Assembly (NCBI GenBank): GCA_037974335.1
Contig: CM075761.1
Coordinates: 13,381,543-13,445,542, forward strand
Reading direction: 5' to 3'
Source: Prionace glauca
Lineage: Eukaryota > Chordata > Chondrichthyes > Carcharhiniformes > Carcharhinidae
Length of the DNA: 64,000 bases
Shown here: in pieces, positions 52,402 through 62,644 of the stretch
Layout: each line of letters opens with the position of its first letter
How positions within the stretch are numbered: position 1 is the stretch's first letter
Notes under the pieces: generated by a model
What the model was told of the DNA's origin: nothing
The model's input: only the letters and a program-made list of their open reading frames with translations
Database searches by the model: none
Translations under genes and position numbers: made by a program

Positions 52402-53093
52402 TTACAGAATCTGAAACCTATCTGCCTCAGACCCCCTTCACAATGACAATTGCCGTGGGCCAGAGGGTGGGATTGATCTATCATTCGCCTTATAAATTGA
52501 ATTTGGTACTTGAATAAGTTGGGTACAAGCAACGTCTGGGTGAAGTACCTGTTCTAATCAGGATTACATCGTCCACTGTGGCCAACTGTAAGTTGGGGAT
52601 GCATTGATTCTGAAAATTCGCAATGTCCAGACGAATGTGTTGGGTTTCTACTACTGTATCTGGGTCAGCACTGCCCCGGAATGGACACACACTGTCCTGG
52701 TTGGAGGTAAGGGAGCAAATTAAATTCATTCAGACTGCGCACAGCATTATTTTTTGTGTAAATTAATCGAAATCTGTGTCTCAATTTCTGTCCACCAACA
52801 AGACGGCTATGTTGGGTTTTGTGCCATTGGGTGAGCTGGGATTCAAAGAGAATGTGCCCTTCATGTGTTTGGTCAGTGGAGTTTCTCCAACCAGATTGTT
52901 ATTTTCTGGAATATTTCCGGCCTGGTCACTGAGGGATCGAGTGATCCCAGGAAAATAGAGGAGGACGGGACCTACAGCATCAAAAGTCATGTAATGGTGC
53001 CGGGGCAAGTCTGGAGAAGTGAGTGTCTGTACGTATATTCTATTACTGGGGACTCCAGGTCAATATTGGAAGAAGAGTCTGTTCTTCTCCAAA
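52402..53093 (+). pseudogene. Copy D: divergent VJ-C1 relative, broken
   Basis: V part 52402-52706 and C1 part about 52803-53093, separated by a 96-base intron like the other copies. V starts after CCTCTCCAG with VTESETYLPQTPFTMTIAVG (compare VTESHSVV in copy A). The first cysteine is a tyrosine (GLIYHS), the core tryptophan codon is GGG, and there is a stop and a frameshift before GFYYCIWVSTAP; no FGxG. C1 reads GELGFKENVPFMCLVSGVSP, a frameshift, then VIFWNISG, EEDGTYSIKSHVMVPGQVW and SECLYVYSI with tyrosine in place of the F-strand cysteine. The homologous donor is CAAA|GTAGCA. No leader was found. An old family member, no longer able to make the protein. Confidence 0.78.
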
Positions 53094-53117
53094 GTAGCAG
53101 GAACTGGAACAGGTGAG

Positions 53118-53722
53118 TTGTTATCGAGGGATTGAGTTCAGGAGTCGGGAGGTAATGCTGCAACTTTATTAGACTCTTGTCAGACCCCACTTGGAGTACT
53201 GTGCGCAGTTCTGGTCGCCTCACTACAGGAAGGACGTGGAAGCTATTGAGAGGGTGCAGAGGAGATTTACAAGGATGTTGCCTGGATTGGGAGGCATGCC
53301 TTATGGAGATAAGTTGAGGGAGCTGGGACTCTTCTCCCTGGAGAGACGGAGGATGAGAGGCGACCTGATAGAGGTTTATAAAATGTTGAGAGGAATCGAT
53401 AGGGTGGATTCTCGGAGGCTATTTCCCAGGGCTGAAATGGTCGCCACGAGAGGACACAGGTTTACGGTGCAGGGAAGCAAGTACAGAGGAGATGTCAGGG
53501 GTAAGTTTTTCACTCAGAGGGTGGTGAGTGAGTGGAATCGACTGCCGTCAGTGGTGGTGGAGGCGAACTCGCTGGGGTCTTTTAAAAGGCTTCTGGATGA
53601 GTATATGGGATCTAATAGCATTGCAAGTTACAGATAATTCTATATCTTAGTAGGTGTACATGTGATCGGCGCAACCAGTGGGCCGAAGGGCCTGTTTGTG
53701 TTGTAGTGTTCTATGTTCTATG
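53118..53722 (+). mobile_element. CR1-a LINE 3' end
   Basis: C-terminal region with a stop near 53170, then open for 148 codons (53191-53637), 3' UTR GTGGGCCGAAGGGCCTGTTT and tail. Begins 25 bases after the copy D C1 exon. Confidence 0.92.
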
Positions 53723-53859
53723 TTAACCTTCGCCATGCTGGTTTTAACTCAACTCGTAATCATTTGCGGTAATAGACGAAATATTGAGAAACTTACACCT
53801 GATATTAAGTGGGAAAAGTCTCCAATTTGAACTACATTATTTGTTAGTATCCTAACTAA

Positions 53860-54122
53860 GCTTGCATTAGCGCTGCAGCGAGATTGCTGTGAAAAACCTC
53901 GATTCACCACAGCCTTGGGTGCATTGAAGGAGAATTTAGCATGCCAAATTCACCCAACCAGCAGGTTTTCCGACAGTGCGAGGAAAGCAGGGCCTCTGGA
54001 AGAAAGCGACACGGAAAATCGTGCCGACTCCATATAGGCATGGAACAAAATCGGAAATCGAACCAGGGTCTCTGGAACTTTGAGGCAGCACTACTAACCC
54101 CTAAGCCACCGTGCCTCCCGGA
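53860..54122 (-). mobile_element. SINE-c, old
   Basis: Minus-strand SINE-c 3' end (GCGCTGCAGCGAGATTGCTG), core, and head (GGAAATCGAACCAGGGTC; CTAAGCCACCGTGCC). Confidence 0.7.
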
Positions 54123-54414
54123 GCCCAGTCACAATTCCCCTTCAGGTCAGAATTTGTTTCGCCTGTTGAATATTTTATTGAATCTGCATGCACCGCCCTT
54201 TCAGATAGTGGACTTACAAATTGAGTTGAGGTCAGTTCTAGGCTAGATGAACTTTGTAATCAGGAAACAAACAAGGATTGAAATTATTTTCTAATTCTGT
54301 CTTTTTTTTTCCAGGAGGCATTCATTGAATTTCCCAGAATCTCACTCCACAATCCCTAGTTTCCGTTTGGAAACTGCTTTATTTTTTTTAATACTTGCAA
54401 ATCAATCGCATTAA
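54123..54414. other. No recognised feature
   Basis: AT-rich; nothing recognised. Confidence 0.35.
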
Positions 54415-54530
54415 TCATAGAGTCATAGAGTTCTAGAAGTTTGCAGCATGGAAACAGTCTGGTCGGCCCAATTTGTAGATACCAACCTTTTTGTAAAACC
54501 ACTAGGCTAATCCCTGTCTATTCTATTCTC
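54415..54530. repeat. Old dispersed repeat flanking the Penelope insertion
   Basis: ATCATAGAGTCATAGAGTTC and GCAGCATGGAAACAGTCTGG are typical of an old LINE 3' region on the minus strand. Confidence 0.45.
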
Positions 54531-55184
54531 AGTAAAAAGTCTGACAACACCAGGTTTTAGTCCAACCGATTTATTTGATAATATTCTCACAAGCTTAAGC
54601 TTTCGAGGGGGCTGCCTCTTCGTCAGGTGAATGGAGACTTCTGACCTCAGACAGACAGAGCATATAAAGCACAGACAGTTGCTGATTAGAATGCGAATCC
54701 TTACACCTAACCTGCTGTTCAAGTCTTAAAGTGGCTGATAATGTGAGTGGAAGGAGCACTGATCACAGTTTAAAGAGATGTGTATTGTCTCCAGACAGTA
54801 CAGTGAGTGAGGTTTTGCAAACCCAGGCAAGTCACGGGGGTTACAGATAGTGCGACATGAACCCAAGATCCCTGTTGAGACCGTCCTCATGTGTGCGGAA
54901 CCTGGCTATCAGTCTCTGTTCAGCGACTCTGCGCTGTCGTGTGTCATGAAGGCCGCCTTGGAGAATGCTTACCCGAAGGTCAGAGGCTGAATGCCCGTGA
55001 CCACTGAAGTGTTCGCCAACAGGAAGGGAACAGTCTTGCCTGGTGACTGTCGAGCGATGTTCATTCATCCGTTGTCGTAGCGTCTGCATGGTCTCCCCAA
55101 TGTACCATGCTTCGGGACATCCTTTCTTGCAACGTATCAGGTAGACAATGTTGGCCGAGTTGCAAGAGTATTTACCATGTACCA
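54531..55184 (-). mobile_element. Penelope-like retroelement 3' part with GIY-YIG domain
   Basis: The minus-strand frame 55185-54841 encodes a GIY-YIG-type endonuclease domain (NIVYLIRCKKGCPEAWYIGE, then LRQRMNEHR), as found at the C-terminus of Penelope-like elements. Downstream UTR and terminal sequence (complement of AGTAAAAAGTCTGACAACAC) end at 54531. Target duplications of 12 bases, TATTCTATTCTC, at 54519-54530 and 55185-55196 are perfect, so insertion is fairly recent. It is 5'-truncated; the RT part is absent. Confidence 0.85.
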
Positions 55185-55199
55185 TATTCTATTCTCCAG

Positions 55200-55610
55200 T
55201 AGCGTGGCACTCCCCCCCGTGGTCAGAGAGGAACTGACAAAAATGAGCCCCTGCAGTCTCCCCCCACTTGCCTACCACAGCAGCCGAGGGCACAATTCAG
55301 CCTGACCTGGAGATTTACCACTTCTTAAGACACCTCCAATCTCTTGTCCTTCCCTATGTTAATATGTTCAAGAACCTCCATGTCACTCTCCCTCAATTCT
55401 GGACCATCGTCCGCATTCTCCTGGGTAAAGACAAGATGTGAAGTATTCATTCAACGTCTTTTTGTTTAGATGTCTACTGGCTGTACCCATACATTGACCT
55501 CTCCATGTCTAATGTGTCCAACTCTTTCCCTAGTTATCATCTTCCTATTTATAGGAAGCAGCTTATTTTGCAGCTTATTTTGGGGCTTTCCCTACTTTTA
55601 CCAGCCGGAG
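55200..55610 (-). mobile_element. Probable old CR1 ORF2 linker fragment
   Basis: The complement resembles the CR1 region between endonuclease and RT (AAGTATTCATTCAACGTC; CCAACTCTTTCCCTAGTTAT). Decayed. Confidence 0.4.
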
Positions 55611-55711
55611 ATTTCTCATATCCGCTCATACTTGTTTTCTTAAATTGATATTTTCCACTTCATTACATAGGATTCTATCGCAAAACATCTGGAAAGAAAA
55701 CACAATTCTTT

Positions 55712-56505
55712 GCATAAGAACATAAGGAGAAGGAGTAGGCCATCTGGCCCCTCGAGCCTGCCCCGCCATTCAATAAGATCATGGCTGATCAGTCGTGGCT
55801 CAGTTCCACATTCCGGCCCTCTCCCCATAACCCTTAATCTCCTCTCTTATCAAAAACCCATCAACCCGCGCCTTAAAAATATTTAGCAAGGCAGCCCCCA
55901 CCACTTCAACGGGCAGAGAATTCCCGAGATTCACCACCCTTTGAGTGAAGAAGTTCCTCCTCAACTCCGATCTAAACCGGCCCCCCTTTATTTTGAGGCT
56001 GTGCCCCCTAGTCCTACTATCCTTTCTGAGCGGGAAGAGTCTCTCCACCTCTATCCTATCCATCCCATTCATCATCTTATACGTCTCAATGAGATCTCCC
56101 CTCATTCTTCTAAACTCTAACGAGTACAAGCCTAATTTATTCAGCCTCTTCTCATAGCTCAACCCCTCAACCACGGCATCAGCCGAGTGAACCTCCTCTG
56201 CACTCCCTCCAAGGCAAGCCAAAATATCTTTGCGTAAGTACGGCGCCCAAAACTGCACACAGTACTCCAGCTGCGGCCTCACCAATGCCCTATACAGCCG
56301 CAAGTAAGACCTCCCTACTTTTATATTCAATCCCCCTCGCTATGAAGACCAGCATCCCATTCGCCTTCCTGACCACCTGCTGCACCTGCAAACTGGGTTT
56401 TTGCGACTCATGCACAAGGACACCGAGGTCCCTCTGCATCGTCGCCTGCTGCAGTTTTTCTCCACGTAAGTAATAGTCCTTCCTACCATTATTCCTACCA
56501 AAGTG
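55712..56505 (-). mobile_element. CR1-c LINE 3' end
   Basis: Tail CATAAGAACATAAGGAGAAG, 3' UTR, then C-terminal coding region in two frames (56330-55800 and 56601-56290), with a small insertion near 56170 and 56310 disturbing the frame. Confidence 0.92.
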
Positions 56506-56509
56506 CAGG

Positions 56510-57030
56510 TCAGGTGAATGTTTTGCAAACATGTTGACAACACGAAGGAAATTACTGTTATTTGGAATAAGGTGCAGGGTGCCCCCTGTTGGATATTTCA
56601 TGCAATTATCAGCGAGCAGCTCACTATCTGAAGCATTTACACGTGAATCAAATCACATTGGTCCGCACAGTGGAATCCGAACATACATCTCTGCGGCTCT
56701 TCCATCTGATCATACAACGTTTGAGTTAATGTTCCGGTTAGAATAACTCAGTCAGACTTTTCTTGCCGTATTTCTGCTATTTTTGCGCTTCCTTTATCTC
56801 CCCGAGAGTGCAGTTCTCCCTCACTCAGCTCCCATTTTCCTCCAATCCACGCTCGCCGTTAAATGAATTAATTGCTGGGATACGATGTGCAAAACCAGAG
56901 TAGTTCTTTCGAAAAATCAAAAGGTGGTTTGTGCTGCAAATACACAGCAAGGGGCATGCGTGTATGTGAGAAAGAGATTCATTGTCTATCTTCCGGTGTG
57001 TGCCAGTGTAAGAATGTGTATGTGTGTCTG
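56510..57030. other. No recognised feature
   Basis: Unique-looking sequence; nothing recognised. Confidence 0.4.
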
Positions 57031-57034
57031 GAAT

Positions 57035-57688
57035 CGAATGGAATGCTAGCCTTTATACAGAGGAGGATAGAATATAAAAGCAGGGAGGTCTTGTTGTAAA
57101 TGTACAGGGCACTGGTGAGGCAGCAGCTGGAGTACTGTGTGCAGTTCTGGTCGCCGCACTTGCGCAAGGATATTTTGGCTTTGGAGGGAGTGCAGATACC
57201 AGAGATGGGGGATTGGACGATGAAGAGAGACTAAATAGACTGGGTCTGTACTTGTTGGAGTTTAAAAGGATGAGGGCGGATCTCATTGAGACGTATAAGA
57301 TAATGAAAGGGATGGATAGGGTAGAGGTAGAGAGATTCTTCCCGCTTAGAAAAGATAACAGGACTAGAGGGCACAACCTCAAGATAAGTGGCGGGGCGGG
57401 GGGGGAGGGGGTGTCAGTTGAGATCGGAGTTGAGGAGGAACTTCTTCACTCAAAGGGTGATAAATCTTTGGAATTCTCTGCCCGTTGAAGTGGTGGGGGC
57501 TGCCTCACTAAATATACTTAAGTCACGGGTAGATAGGTTTTCGATAGACAGGGGAATTAAGGGTTATGGGGAGAAAGCGGGAAAGTGGAACTGATCCACT
57601 TCAGATCAGCCATGATCTTATTGAATGGCGGGGCAGGTTCGAAGGGCTAGATGGCCCTACTCCCTGCTCCTATTTCTTGTGTTCTTAT
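57035..57688 (+). mobile_element. CR1-c LINE 3' end
   Basis: GAATGCTAGCCTTTATACAG, GAGTACTGTGTGCAGTTCTG, then GTTGAGGAGGAACTTCTTCA and tail TTCTTGTGTTCTTATG. A stop at 57097 and G-run frameshifts near 57395-57410. Confidence 0.9.
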
Positions 57689-57781
57689 GTCTGAGCGTGT
57701 GAGAGAAATTCTCTGTCTGTGTATTTCCCGACACGTGTCTGAGTGAGTTGGTGTGTAGGAGAGATTTTTTTGTATACCTTG

Positions 57782-58040
57782 GGGTGGCGTAGTGATACAG
57801 TGGAAAGCACTGATAGTGTCAGGAACCAGGCTTCGATTCCCAGATTGGATTACAGTCTTCGTGGAGTTTGTACATTCTTCCTGTGAACGCACACGTTTCT
57901 TCCGGTTGCCTACCACTATCGAAGGGTGTTTGGGTGATGTGGTTGGCGATGCTAAATTGCCTCTTAGTGGAGGGGGCCTGGCTGGAGTATAGACATGGAG
58001 TTATGGTAAAGGTGGGCCTCCTTAGGCACTGCAGGATTTT
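57782..58040 (+). mobile_element. Old SINE
   Basis: tRNA-like head GGTGGCGTAGTGATACAGTG and GGCTTCGATTCCCAG; core AGTTTGTACATTCTTCC; tail GCACTGCAGGATTTTATC. Confidence 0.7.
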
Positions 58041-58201
58041 ATCAATGTGTCAGTGTGGGCCTGAGTATGTGTGAGAGAGATGTGTATTTCCCTATGTATA
58101 TCGGTGAGAGACTTTCTTTCTGTCTATCTCTCGAAGTGTTGGTGAGAGATTGGGTGGTAGGTGGGGGTGGATGTACGTTTATGTGCCGAAGAGAGAGAGA
58201 A

Positions 58202-58387
58202 TGTGGAGGTGCCGGCGTTGGAATGAAGTAAACACAGTAAGAAATCTCACAACACCAGGTTATAGTCCAAAGTTAGAATTTAGAACTCTCTACTCACCTG
58301 ACGAAGGGCAAAGCCCGAAAGCTTGTGAGTTTTCTATCAAATAAACTGGTTGGGTTTTAACCTGGTGTTGTGAGACATCTTACTGTG
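58202..58387. mobile_element. Small Penelope-type element with inverted ends
   Basis: Starts TGTGGAGGTGCCGGCGTTGG; left arm 58233-58261 and right arm 58359-58387 are near-perfect inverted repeats (ACAACACCAGGTT and AACCTGGTGTTGT). The middle has CACCTGACGAAGGGCAAAGC, also typical of Penelope-like termini. 186 bases, no coding. Confidence 0.75.
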
Positions 58388-58452
58388 AGAGAGAGGGACA
58401 GACTCAGAGCGAAAGAGAGTAAGAGAGAGAGAGAGCGAGAGAGAGTGTGTTT
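58388..58452. repeat. GA-rich microsatellite
   Basis: (GA)n run directly after the Penelope-type element. Confidence 0.9.
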
Positions 58453-58479
58453 GAGGGAGATGTTGTGTAAGTGAACCAT

Positions 58480-58848
58480 AGAACCATAGAACCATACAGT
58501 GCAGAAACAGGCCCTTCGGCCCATCGAGTCTGCACCGAACACAATCCCACCCAGACACTATCCCCATATCCCTACACGTTTACCTGCTAATCCCTCTAAC
58601 CTACACATCCCAGGACACTAAGGGGCAATTTTAGCACAGCCAATGAACCTAACCCGCACATCTTTGGACTGTGGGAGGAAACCGGAGCACCCGGAGAAAA
58701 CCCACGCAGACACGTGGAGAATGTGCAAACTCCACACAGGCAGTGACCCGAGCCGGGAATCGAACCCAGGACCCTGGAGCTGTGAAGCAGCAGTGCTAAC
58801 CACTGTGCTACCGTGCCGCCCTGCTAACCACTGTGCTACCGTGCCGCT
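58480..58848 (-). mobile_element. SINE-a, full length with duplicated head end
   Basis: Young copy; the last 26 bases of its head (GCTAACCACTGTGCTACCGT) occur twice in tandem at 58795-58848. Confidence 0.92.
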
Positions 58849-58872
58849 ATCGTGAACGGTTGCGTGACTCTA

Positions 58873-59116
58873 TATGTGTGTGTGTGTGTGTGTAGGTGTC
58901 TGTGTGTTTTGTGTCCGTGTTTGTATGTATACATGTGTGTATATGTGTGAGTGTGAGTTAGAAGATTTCTCTGTATGTGTAGTGTCTGTCTCTGCTTCTA
59001 TGTTTCAATGTGAAAGTGTGTCAGAGCCTGTGTGGGGGGAGCGAGCATGTTTCTGTGTGTGTGTGTGTGTGTGAGTGTGTGTGTGTGTGTATACGTGCGT
59101 GCATTTCTGTGTTTGT
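58873..59116. repeat. TG-rich microsatellite
   Basis: Imperfect (TG)n; gives Cys-Val artefact frames. Confidence 0.93.
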
Positions 59117-59119
59117 ACA

Positions 59120-59672
59120 GCGTGTGGATGATACTAATGTTTTTCTCTTTTAATTCACAAATGCTTCGGTCCGCCTTGTTGTCCAACGAGGGACATACAC
59201 GCGATGGGTCGTACTGGGGCTGCTCTTGGATGTCCGAGATTGGCCTAGTGCTTCATGTCGTTAGTGTGTATCCAAACTGGACCAGATACTGGGCAAGACC
59301 GCAGCTCAGTGACTATCGCTGATTGCTGTGCAGACACATGGATTTGGGTCGGCGTCTGTGGGAGTTTGCACATTCTCCCCGTGTCTGCGTGGGTTTTCTA
59401 CGGGTGCTCCGGTTTCCTCCCACACCCCAAAAACGTGCTTTTGCGTTGTTTGGTGTTAATAAATTGTCCCTAAATTGGATCTCCCGTAATCTGGCGCACG
59501 TATAATTCTCTAAATTTGCACCCCCTTTATTGTGGAGTCCACGAGATGTAGACAAAAGTCGGAGGTAGAAGAAGGATTGAAATGAGGCACTCACTGAGTG
59601 TTAAAATGGGTGACGCGTGCTTGTAGGGTCGAAGGGCCTGTTTCCTGTGCTGTGTTGTTCTTTGTTCTTATT
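59120..59672 (+). mobile_element. CR1-d 3' UTR copy
   Basis: TTGTTGTCCAACGAGGGACA, AGCTCAGTGACTATCGCTGA, SINE-like core, tail GTTGTTCTTTGTTCTT. No coding kept, but the pre-UTR stretch (TTTTTCTCTTTTAATTCACA) matches the 20.7 and 41.1 kb copies. Confidence 0.85.
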
Positions 59673-60175
59673 TATGGGCCGAAGCCCTCCTTCTACACTG
59701 TAGGCACTCTACTACTCTCCGTAATGATTACCTGAATTGTGAATGTTTCAGAGCGGATTTGGCCGCGTTGGATAAGAGATCGAAAAAAGAGAGTCGAAAA
59801 TCGAATCCAAATGATGGATTATGTAGGAGGCGGGATTTCTCCCAAAAATCCTACAGCTTCGAATAAATAAACATGGAGCCAAGCAGACTTCCTTCAAACA
59901 GTTCAACTTTCCCCGTGCATTCGCCAAAGATTGGCTCCAATGTTCACTTTAAATGATTGGACTTTGAGTTTAAGATATTCCACTGGAACCCTGTTCTTCG
60001 GGGAAGAAATATTGAGCAACGCTCAAAGACTTTCCTGAGTTCCTCCTAAAATATTCTGCTGATTGGATAGCTCATGTTACACACAGGAACTGTAGATATT
60101 CTCTTTGCATATTTCGATGCACGAATACCAATGAATTATTCTATCTTAATAACGAGGATTTGTCTTGATGTTTAA
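59673..60175. other. No recognised feature
   Basis: Unique-looking sequence; nothing recognised beyond a short SINE-type tail piece at 59673-59710. Confidence 0.4.
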
Positions 60176-60638
60176 CATAGAACATAGAACATTACAGCGC
60201 AGAACAGGCCCTTCGGCCCACGATGTTGCGCCGACCAGTTACAAAACAATGACTCACTAGCCTAAACCAATCCCTTTTCATCCATAAACCTATCCACAGA
60301 TCTTTTAAACGCCCACAAACTAGGTGCATTTACAACTGCAGCAGGCAGGGCATTCCAGTCCCTCACCACCCTCTGGGTAAAGAACCTACCCCTGACATCT
60401 GTCCTATAACTACCCCCCCTTAATTTAAAATCGTGCCCCCTCGTGCTAGCTTTCTCCATCCTAGGAAAAAGGCTATCACTATCTACCCTGTCTAAACCTC
60501 TAATCATCTTATATGTTTCAATGAGATCCCCTCTTAGCCGCCTTCTTTCCAGCGAAAACAACCCCAAATCTCTCAATCTCTCCTCATAGGATCTCCCCTC
60601 CATACCAGGCAACATCCTGGTAAACCTCCTCTGCACCC
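60176..60638 (-). mobile_element. CR1-b LINE 3' end
   Basis: Tail AACATAGAACATAGAACATT, 3' UTR, C-terminal coding region open for 124 codons (60636-60262; MQRRFTRMLPGMEGRSYEER to MDEKGLV). Confidence 0.93.
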
Positions 60639-60679
60639 TTTATTAACAATAAAATTATAATTAAACGTTATATTTACAA

Positions 60680-60884
60680 CTCCCACACCCCAAGATGTCT
60701 TATTAGGCTGACTGGAGGTAATAAACTGTCCGTAAATTAGTTTCCCTCAATGTGGCATGCCATAAACAATAGATAAGGGTCATGTTTGGAGTGGGGACTC
60801 GTAATGTTAAAGTGGCGGCGCGGGCTCGTTGGGCCGTAGGGCCTGTTCCCGGGGTTTTTTTGTTCTTTGTTCTTTGCTATAACA
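60680..60884 (+). mobile_element. CR1-d 3' tail
   Basis: CAACTCCCACACCCCAAGAT, TTAGTTTCCCTCAATGTGG, GTTGGGCCGTAGGGCCTG and GTTCTTT tail. Confidence 0.85.
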
Positions 60885-61329
60885 CTGCGTTTTCCATTGT
60901 GCTAACAATATCAGTCCAGGATAAAGATGTATGCCATTGCTTGTGGTGTGAGAGACTTGACCATTCATAGAGTTGGAACGCAACGAGTGTTGGGCCCAGA
61001 CAACGATGCATGGAGTTTCCAATGTTATCATCACAATAGAACACACTGAGCTTTGGTTTGCATTTATCATTATCATTTCAGAGGAATAGAAAGAGTGGAT
61101 TGTTGCGAAGTTAGATATGAGTGTCGATTTATGCATTCCACATTGAGGGAACTCCCTTATCATCCCTTGTCATTCCCTTGCCTGTTCCGTCCTAACTAAT
61201 AGGAATTTATTCATTAGAGGAACTAGTGGTATTATCGCTTGTCAAATCCAGAAACTCAGCTACTGTTCTTGGAATGTGGGCACGAATACCGCCACAGCAG
61301 TTTACAATATGCATCCAATAAAATAAATC
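60885..61329. other. No recognised feature
   Basis: Nothing recognised. Confidence 0.35.
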
Positions 61330-61650
61330 TCGAATTAAGAATTTACTTGCCGGTTTTTGGGAATTTCCATCTGATTCGCTAATGCCCCATTAGGGGAAGA
61401 AATCTTCCCACCTTACATGGTCTGGCCTACATGACAATGGGCCAAGTGTTGGAAAATGGGATTAGGTGGGAGTTCAGACGTTTCTCGCTGCTGACTCGAT
61501 GTGCCTCGGGGCCTCTGCTGCACAGTATTGTTCTACGTGACTCCAGTGTGATTGGCTCTCAACTGCCTTCTGAGATGCCTACCAATCGACTTAGTTGAAG
61601 GGTAACAAGAGATGGGCAATAAACCATGCCCCGTCCCAGGAGTAAAACAA
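61330..61650 (+). mobile_element. SINE-D with nested tail fragment
   Basis: CTCGAATTAAGAATTTACTT, CATGGTCTGGCCTACATG, then an inserted old LINE/SINE tail at about 61434-61540 (GACTCGATGTGCCTCGGGGC), then TGACTCCAGTGTG and GATGGGCAATAAACC. Confidence 0.72.
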
Positions 61651-61707
61651 TTATCATGTTAACGCAATGGTAGAAAGCAATTGCGTAACATTTATTCCTT
61701 GTTTTCG

Positions 61708-62148
61708 CACAGAACATAGAACATTACAGCGCAGTACATGCCCCACGGCCCTTGATATTGTGCCGACCAGTGGAACCAATCGAATGACTCTCTAACCTAA
61801 AGTATTCCAATGTTATCCGTATGCCTATCCAGTGACCATTTGAACGCCCATAAAGTTGGCAAGTCCACAACTGTTGCAGGCAGGGCATTCCGCGCCCTTA
61901 CTACCCTCTGAGTAAAGAACCTACCTCTGACCCCCGTCCTATAATTATCACCCCTCATTTTAAAGCTATGTCCCCTCGTGTTAGCCATCACCATCCGAGG
62001 AAAAAAAGCTCTCACTGACCACCCTGTCTAATCCTCTGATCGTCTTGTGTGCCTCAATTAGGACACCTCTTAACCTTCTTCTCTCTAACGAAAATAACCT
62101 CAAATCCCTCAGCTGTTGCTCATAAGGTCTTCCCACCATGCCAGGCAA
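61708..62148 (-). mobile_element. CR1-b' LINE 3' end
   Basis: Tail GAACATAGAACATTACAGCG, GGCCCTTGATATTGTGCCGA; coding end on the minus strand (62015-61797: RGRFFTQRVVRARNALPATV). Confidence 0.88.
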
Positions 62149-62644
62149 TAGGTAATCCTATTTTCCGAATTCTACTGTTGCACAGCTTTGCAACGAAATA
62201 TTCAGTTGGAGTGAGAGGGAGAGAGAGAGGAACATATAACATAAAGCAAAATTTCAGAGGACACTCATTCATGAGTGTTTGACCACATACTAGCCCACCC
62301 CCACCTCCGCCATCTCAAACCATTGAAGGAAGAAAATATCATACAACACCTTTATCTTAGGAAGAAGTCATAAAATGGTCAAAAAAAAAACAAGTGCGAT
62401 GATGCCACGAATATTCGACACGAAGGAGCCCGTCAGCGGACAACAGGAAGTGACGTCAGTAGGATATTATCCCCCTGCAGAAAGCAATCGGAAACCGTTA
62501 TTTCTCGTCATTTATGAATGTGGATGACACAGATAGTGTGAATCGGAGCTTCATTTGATAACCAAATTCAAAAGACCCTCAAAAAATGTATTTCTACACA
62601 AATTAAATTCCAAATTTGATATTGTTCAGTTCATCATTTATAGC
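62149..62644. other. No recognised feature
   Basis: Contains a GA-rich patch near 62215; nothing else recognised. Confidence 0.35.
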
